Origin: Kalaharituber pfeilii
Taxonomy: Eukaryota > Ascomycota > Pezizomycetes > Pezizales > Pezizaceae
Assembly: GCA_015179045.1 (NCBI GenBank)
Contig: WHUZ01000039.1
Coordinates: 124,001 to 188,000 of the forward strand
Direction: 5' to 3'
DNA length: 64,000 nt
Shown in pieces: positions 57,826-64,000 of the stretch (the first letter of the stretch is position 1; every line of letters begins with the position of its first letter). The position numbers were made by a program, and so were the translations under genes. The notes below the pieces were generated by a model. That model saw nothing but the letters and a program-made list of their open reading frames with translations, did not search any database and was not told the origin of the DNA.

Positions 57826-58510
57826 CGGAAACCCATAGCCCCTTCCACCTCTCTCCGGTAGCCACATCAGCATCTCACATCCTTCCGACATGAACTCTTC
57901 CTTCCGAAAACCCTTTCCTTCCGATGACCCCTTCCGAAACGGCCTTTCAACAACCCCTTGCTAAAACCCTGCGAGTAGCCCCTCCCTTCAGCAGTCACTG
58001 ATACAGCCCTCCAGCAGCCGCTCCGACAGCCCCAACAGCCTCCTCTCCATAGCCTCTCCCTCTCCGCGACTCCCCTCGCCTCTCCTATCTCCTCTCTACT
58101 GCCTTTCCGACACCTCTCCGGCAGGCCCTCCGACAGCTACTGCCATCGCCTTCCCCACCACCGACAGCCTCTCCCGCTTCCGCCTCCCCGCACCCCTCTT
58201 CCCACTGCCTCTCCTGTCGCTTCCGCCTATATCACCATCGCCGCTCCTGACACCTCTCCTGCTTCTTCTCCCGGAGCCTCTCCTACTGCCTCTCCTGCCG
58301 CTACTCCGACAGCACCTCCAACAACCTCTCCGACAGCCCATCCCACCTCCGCCTCCCCCGCTTCCGCCTCTGATATCTCGATAGCGAGAAAAGAATGGCA
58401 GGTAAGATGATTCCTCATAAGAGCAACAGCATATGACAGGATGATGCTTCCACCGCCGCACCTCCTGTCCCTCGCTCTGCCGTCTCCACCTCCCGCATCT
58501 CCATATCGCC
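57826..58510. repeat. Degenerate CT-rich minisatellite
   Basis: About 680 bp of words such as CCTCTCCGACAGCC and CCTCCGACAGC with irregular 9-15-bp spacing. Strong strand asymmetry (C/T on plus). Its complement gives Gly/Arg-rich frames that are not genes. Confidence 0.75.
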
Positions 58511-58654
58511 CACCATTGCCTCTCGTCTCAGGCAGATATAATCATTATGATGGGTCGACAACTCTCGTGTGCTCTTTTCTCTTCTTTTTTCTCTGCTGAT
58601 TTGTGCTTTTTATACCAATTGCGCTTTGTTATATTTGTTGGCGGGTACACGGGG

Positions 58655-59165
58655 CTGTGGGTACTTAAGTGTTACGGGTACACAGGAGATTCCAGACGGA
58701 CCAGGTCAATAAATCATCGAGCCTGCCTGAATTGGGCATCGAATCCCAAAGCAAGCGGTGCTGTCTCCTCTTTATAACGAGCAATTAGAGGGTATTACGA
58801 GGGGCTAGGGGTATCATGAGGGATGAAAACGTATGGGTACATGGGGCTCCAGACGGACCAGGTCTAGAATAGAATTCACGGAGGAAAGCCAGACTCGGTT
58901 GCATCGCTGTTTTCGAAGCGGGAGTGGTGTACCTTTTGAAGAAACAAGCAATTGATAGCTATCACGAGGGATTGGTGGGTATCACGAGGGATCAGAATTG
59001 TAGATACATGGGGCTTCAGACGGACCAGTTCCATAATATGGTTGGCAGGGGAAGCTTGACTCAGTTAGTTGTTGTTCCAAAGCGAGAGGGGTGTACCTCT
59101 TGAAAAATCAAGCATATAACTTGTCGAAATACGGGAATTCGTGGGTGCATGGGGTTCGGTACGAA
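58655..59165. repeat. ~160-bp tandem repeat, three copies
   Basis: Units share GGGCTYCAGACGGACCAG (near 58690, 58849, 59015), a central segment about AAGCRAGNGGTG, and TATCACGAGGG. Spacings are about 158 and 166 bp. No coding frame persists across units. Confidence 0.8.
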
Positions 59166-59263
59166 GAGTGAGCTCGTGCTAATGCGCGAGCTCGAGGGAA
59201 TCCTGTTATTTTCTGTTTTTTTCCTTTTCCTTTTTGTCAATGTTCTGAGGGAAAGAATGTGTA

Positions 59264-59455
59264 TACGGTGTGATGTGGAGGTATGACCAAGAGCTTCATG
59301 CCAAAAATGTATTGAGGAAAGATATGCTGAGCCATGAGAAAGTAATGCAGGAATGCGAAAGAGTCAGTCCTGTGTTAGTTCTCATGGCTCTGCATATCTT
59401 TCCTCAATACATTTTTGGCATGAAGCTCTTGGTCATACGTCCACATCAGACGGTA
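59264..59455. repeat. Long near-perfect hairpin (77-bp arms, 38-nt loop)
   Basis: The left arm 59264-59340 (through GTATGACCAAGAGCTTCATG) and right arm 59379-59455 (through CATGAAGCTCTTGGTCATAC) are reverse complements with very few mismatches. Transcription would give a long double-stranded stem. It could be a MITE without visible target duplication, or a small-RNA precursor. Confidence 0.9.
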
Positions 59456-59717
59456 TCTACATTTTTATCAGGTTATGAGCCCGGCAGAATAGTCAGGGAA
59501 ATAGCACTTATATATGAATGTAGACATAATAAGGAAGTAGTGTAACACAAACTAATTGACCGAAAGTTCGGAGGAGGGGAATAGGAACACACAATAGTAA
59601 AGAACTAGAGATAACCACGAGGCACAGAGACAAAGACTGGTTCACTGTGTTGAAGAGGACTATAAAACACTGCAAGAGGGAAAGAATAACCACCCAGTTA
59701 TACTGTGATCACCCTCG

Positions 59718-59741
59718 ACGATGATGATGATGATGATGATA
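59718..59741. repeat. (GAT)n microsatellite
   Basis: Eight GAT triplets. Confidence 0.9.
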
Positions 59742-59829
59742 GAAACAAGCCTCCTTCTCCCCCTCCTTATATACCCATCATCCTCCGGTCCCCTTCCCCC
59801 TTGTGGTAATCGCCGCTCCTCAGTCCCTC

Positions 59830-60035
59830 AGGGCCCCCTTCCCTCTAGGGTAGTCTCCTCCTCCAGGCTGTCATGGTCCCCCTTTCCCCTTGGGTAGTCT
59901 CATCTAGGCCTTCATGGTCCCCCCTTCCCTCTAGGGTAGTCTCCTCCAGGCTGTCATGGTCCCCCTTTCCCCCTTGGGTAGTCTCATCTAGGCCTTCATG
60001 GTCCCCCCTTCCATCTTGAGTTATCATCCACCGTT
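59830..60035. repeat. 42-bp minisatellite, about five units
   Basis: Two alternating subtypes of a 42-bp unit (GGGTAGTCTCCTCCAGGCTG-type and GGGTAGTCTCATCTAGGCCT-type), each followed by TCATGGTCCCCC. The minus strand reads as a 14-residue periodic frame (DHEGLDETTQG), but there is no other sign of a gene. It ends just before the second duplicated segment. Confidence 0.85.
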
Positions 60036-60062
60036 GCATCATCAAGCGCCAAGATTCTCACA

Positions 60063-60116
60063 GTACCGATGGAAAGGATAAGGGTAAATGCGGGCCGGAA
60101 CGCCACGCATCGGTAG
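60063..60116 (+). repeat. 54-bp dispersed repeat at the duplication boundary
   Basis: Near-identical to 42762-42815 and again the first bases of the duplicated block. Confidence 0.8.
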
Positions 60117-60283
60117 GGGTGCTATGTGATGATGCGTATATGCTAAGGAAGCGAGCTCATATGTAACAGGCGAGATGTGGATGTATATAGGCTTAGTTGG
60201 AAGGTGAAGGTGGTCTATAAGACAGACAAGACTACAGGCAACAACATATGATATCCTTCTTGACACATGACCATTGAGACCAC

Positions 60284-60336
60284 CTTCGTTCCGCCAGCTC
60301 TAGATACCGGTACCCTGTGCAAGACAGTGGATGCTG
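60284..60336. repeat. 52-bp dispersed repeat (inverted partner of 11588-11639)
   Basis: CTTCGTTCCGCCAGCTCTAG through GGATGCTG. Lies inside the copy-2-only block. Confidence 0.75.
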
Positions 60337-60419
60337 TTGAGACTTCATTACACCAGTGGGTAAGGTTCGAAGCAGAGTGTTTGGGCTTTATGAGGAATTA
60401 ACAGAAACAAAAAATAATT

Positions 60420-62110
60420 GAAAAGCATAGCTGCTTCGCCCTGACTGTACCTGTGAACTCAAGTCCGGGTGGCGGCGCAGTGTGGAGGAATTTCTTCAAC
60501 AAGAGAGAGCTTCTGTATTGCCAGTGTAGGTTGATCAGAGCAGAACCTCCGTTCACCCCCCCTTCTCACATATATACAGGACATACAGGATACAACCTGC
60601 CCCCCACCCCCCCCGTTTCAGCAACAGCCCACTTCCGGCATCAACCCCCCCGTGCTCCTCGCAACTGCCCCCTCCAGTAACAGCGAAAGTGTACACCGCC
60701 ACAGCACCCCGAATGCTTCCTTGATTCCTGACGTGCTGAGCCTCTTCTTTTTAATCCTAAGCTGTTCTTCGCTACTCAGTTTTTTTTCTAAAAACTCAAA
60801 TTCGTTGTATAGCATCTACTTGCATAATTTGCAATGCTTCTTCACCATTCCGTGCTTTCAAGTTTGACAAGATGTTCTTGGCTGGATCTATAGAGGAGTC
60901 GGAGGTGAGACGCAATTCCGGGTATCTTCGTCGAATATATTGAAGTCCGAACCTCTGATACCTTGGGCTTTCGAATTTCATAGGCACATATATAACATTC
61001 TATTGAGCGACACTGAATAGAACTGTATAATCAAATATATCCGCCGAGTTTGGCATAATGCCGTAGCTACCTGAATGTAGGTTGCATAGTGACTTCTCGT
61101 GCAGCTGGTGTTGATTCATTGCTCGAGCCAATTGCGTACCATCGAAGTAGCACCAAATCCGGGTTACTTTCGAAACTAATGATCATCATCATCTAGTCCA
61201 CCACTGATCATTGCGGTTCAATTTGAACAACTTGCTGTTACGGCAGGAGAGGCTGCTCTCACACAGACCGACATTCCCGGCGGCATTCTAGGACTGGCCC
61301 AAGAGCTGCAAGGTGCATGAGTCTCGGAGAAAGAAAATCAAACGCTGCGAAGCATTGTTGCAATCCGTCCCACAATTCTCTGGTATAGTGGATACGGCGA
61401 TTCAGCTGAGGCATTCATTTGTGCAAGTCGGAGTAGGAAGGTAGGGTTTACGAGGGGTTTGCACAAACTTCTGAAGGAAGCTTCTGTGGTTCTATCTGCA
61501 GTAGACTGGCCGGAAACGAGCAACTCTCTTGCTATCCGCCAATGTGTGGTTTATTGCATACTTTTTTATTGGTGCTGTTACTGTTCTTAACTCCACATCT
61601 TTACGGCTTGAAGGCAAACCTGCGCTATCTTTGTTTTTCGTTATTAAAGCTTCATTGTTATACCCTACATTTTGGATTCTTGTCGCCTCTCATCATGTAT
61701 ATAAGTCAGAGTCTCTTGTGACTCTTCATTTTAATATGCGAAATTACATTGATACATAATTATCGACTTTTCTTCACAAACGCCTGCGCCTGCCAAAATA
61801 TGCTTTCAAGATAAAATGATGTACGGTGTGGACCGGGGTTATTGCTGTACTTTTTCGTGGGCACTACACCGGTACAGTACAGTACCTGTTGCTTGCCAAT
61901 GATTGGTTGATCAAGGATTGCAGCCTTGGGAATGGAGCCATTTATAGATCACAACTCAATGAAAATGGGAAGTGGGGTAAAGTATTAGCGAGGTAACACC
62001 CTCAATCTTTCCATTCATCGACGTCGCTCATAACTCCAAAGTGAAAAGGAAGACTCCTTGCAAAAAGCACACACCATTCTAACCTCACAGAGTTCACTGT
62101 GGCATCACAA
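60420..62110. other. NLR 5' flank, copy 2
   Basis: Matches 42940-44160 plus 46800-47110. The empty site for the pogo-like element is near 61820-61830. No gene recognised. Confidence 0.5.
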
Positions 62111-64000
62111 ATGGACAATCAGCAACCCGGAAGCCCAGGGGGGAAGAGTGGTATCAGTCAAAAACGTGGTCGGTATGTTAGGTTTCCAACGGTACTCTTC
62201 CTCCGCTTACCAAGTCTAACCTCCGCTACTTGATAGTCTCTTGTCTAGACCAAAGTCCCCTGACAGAAAGCGGAGTCGGACTACCAGTCTTCTCCCACCT
62301 CAAATTAGTACTCCGCTAGTTACCTTCCAAACAGCCCCACAAACAGCCCCACAAATGATTCCCCCACAAGGAATAGCGAGCTCAGTTACTATCCGTACAC
62401 CGTTGCAACCAGCACCCCAATCAGCCGTATCACAAATCGTGGACGATGCCTCGGGGCCCAGTTCATTGCATTTGCAAACTGAACATTCAGCAACGCCGCA
62501 AGGTCCAGGAAAGAATTCAAGGAATACCTCAATACGAGATGAAATCGAAGGTGTAATTCAGGATTTAAAGCAGTGGAAAAACACTAGCAGGTATAATGAG
62601 CATAAGGATTCAGTGGAGCGGATTGGACGGATCTTGAAATGCATAGAGAGTTATGCAAAAATTGTTGATGTAGCAATACAGCATAGTCCGACCATCACCG
62701 CTCTTGTTTGGGCTGGTGTTAGGGTCATTTTGAAGGTCAATCGTAACGTTCCTGTACTCAAATATAGAGATTAACCATGATAATAGGTTGGGCTCAATTA
62801 TGTCCAGTTAATGGAAAGTCTGGAAATTGCATTAGCAACCATTGTTGAAACGATGGCCAAATGCGAATTCTATGCCAATATCTATATGAATGCATCTTTG
62901 GAAGCGACATTTCATTCAGACTTGACAAGGGACGCTTTCAAACGCAGGCTGAATTGCGCTCTGGAAGAACTCAATAAGGCGGTCCTGGCTTTTACAGAAA
63001 AAGTACAAAAATATTTTCAAAAATCGAGTAAGATATTCTATTCCTATTTAGGCTTATTGAGATCACTTGGCTATCCTGCTTACAAGAATTGTGTAAATCT
63101 AGAGGCAAGACAGGTGCAATATCTGTTCAAACCCTTTTCGGTGGTGATCCAACCATTGCTTGATGATATATATCAGAAGGAAAAGGTTGTCCGAGAGTGT
63201 GCAGATGAAGCCGGAATGAAAAGAATTATGGGTAAAAATGCCAAATAACCTGCAAGTCTTGCATAAGCATGTTTTTCTAATGAGAATAGAGAATTCTGAG
63301 AAGCTTAATCAAATGGAGAGTGTTTTGAATGATATAAAGAGGGAGATGCAGCCTTTGTCGAGGGTAGAAGGTGAGTGTACAGTTATGTTATAACTCTGTT
63401 TGTTTACAAACAATACTAATAAAATATACTCAGATATCTATACTTCAGTCAAGAAGATAGAAGAACTATTAAACGGGATAAGTATGTGATATACACACCC
63501 CTGCTATGCGCTGATTATTAACTTAGAATCAGAATGGAATCAGTATCAGACGCTATTTGGGGCATCTGAGTTAGAGCAGCTTAAGACCAGCTACCTAGAC
63601 AAATATCAGTTGGAGGAGTTTGAACTTGACCTGTATATTCCAGCAGAGGGAATGAGAAACCAGCATGGCAGTGAGCGTTTTGACCTGCTAGAGGCGGTTC
63701 AGAATTTCTTATTGGATGCTGTACCACAAAAAGTTTGCCTGATTCAAGGTACTGCAGGATCTGGAAAGTCGACATTCAACCATCGTCTTGCACGTAAGCT
63801 ATGGTCTGACTATGAGAACCATGCCACTCCCAACCAAGCAACCGCCATAATTCCCTTATTCATTCCGCTTTACAGATTCTATATATCAGGGAAAGAAGTA
63901 AACCGAGATATGATAACTGCTTTCTTCAAAACACAAGGTTTTAGTGAGGATCAAATAAAGCTAGCCCAAAAAGAGTGGCATTTCGTATTTATTCTGGATG
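62111..64000 (+). CDS. NACHT-WD40 NLR protein, second copy (3' end outside window)
   Basis: Same exon pattern as copy 1: introns 62173-62248, 62736-62786, 63371-63433 and 63482-63526, and the same ambiguous intron near 63186-63268. The reading frame is open to the window end, which lies in the NACHT domain just after the P-loop (GTAGSGKST near 63748) at FVFILD. Differences from copy 1 are scattered substitutions and a four-residue QTAP duplication in the N-terminal linker. The WD array, if present, is outside the window. Nothing in the visible part suggests a pseudogene. Confidence 0.88.

Larger units (their letters stand above)
60062..64000 (+). repeat. Segmental duplication, copy 2 (cut by window end)
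   Basis: Collinear with 42761-44161 and 46798 onward. It lacks the pogo-like element and carries two blocks missing in copy 1 (60206-60418, 61167-61357). It continues past the window. Confidence 0.93.

Noticed and set aside
58096..58461. Gly/Arg-rich protein on the minus strand
   Set aside because: Translation of a CT-rich minisatellite with no conserved feature.
58681..58760. Possible tRNA-like B box (ATCGAATCCC)
   Set aside because: No matching A box or cloverleaf could be drawn around it, and it lies within a tandem repeat unit.
59845..60045. Protein with 14-residue repeats (minus)
   Set aside because: Entirely explained by the 42-bp minisatellite; there is no coding sequence outside the array.

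Overview
The window looks like a repeat-rich stretch of a filamentous ascomycete genome. The grounds are short GT-AG introns, a fungal-style BTB protein, NACHT-WD40 (STAND/NLR) genes, Tad-type LINE fragments with RNase H, and a pogo/Fot-type transposon with TA target sites. The large intergenic, transposon-filled space and abundant simple repeats would suit Pezizomycetes, but that placement is only an inference. I see no rRNA, tRNA, CRISPR array or prokaryotic operon.

Layout. 0-7 kb: one BTB/POZ gene (3771-4619, minus) in otherwise empty sequence. 7-28 kb: transposon graveyard. It contains many tiny LINE 3'-tail insertions with clear target-site duplications, a long-TIR Mutator-like element (11646-14386) invaded by two LINEs and a TA-flanked MITE, a three-level nest at 16550-18337, several TA-flanked MITEs, and one coiled-coil hypothetical gene (18810-19445, minus). 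28-35.8 kb: no convincing gene; its last 1.5 kb is dense in microsatellites and leads into a GC-rich gene. 35.8-41.6 kb: a large, mostly disordered protein gene with two introns, several apparent single-base frame slips, and an internal short motif repeated three times. 42.8-52.1 kb: a complete NACHT-WD40 NLR gene with 13 near-identical WD repeats. Its 5' flank carries an intact-ended pogo-like transposon with a frameshifted transposase. 52.1-60 kb: more LINE pieces, minisatellites and a long perfect hairpin. 60.06-64 kb: a second copy of the NLR and its 5' flank, cut by the window edge. This copy lacks the pogo insertion and so supplies the empty site.

The two NLR paralogs are the main biological unit. 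By analogy with Podospora het-d/het-e-type NWD genes they would act in non-self recognition, with variability concentrated in the WD array and concerted evolution between repeats and paralogs. The repeats give an internal chronology: many insertions can be polarised because an uninterrupted copy (the MULE opposite arm or the second NLR copy) lies in the same window.
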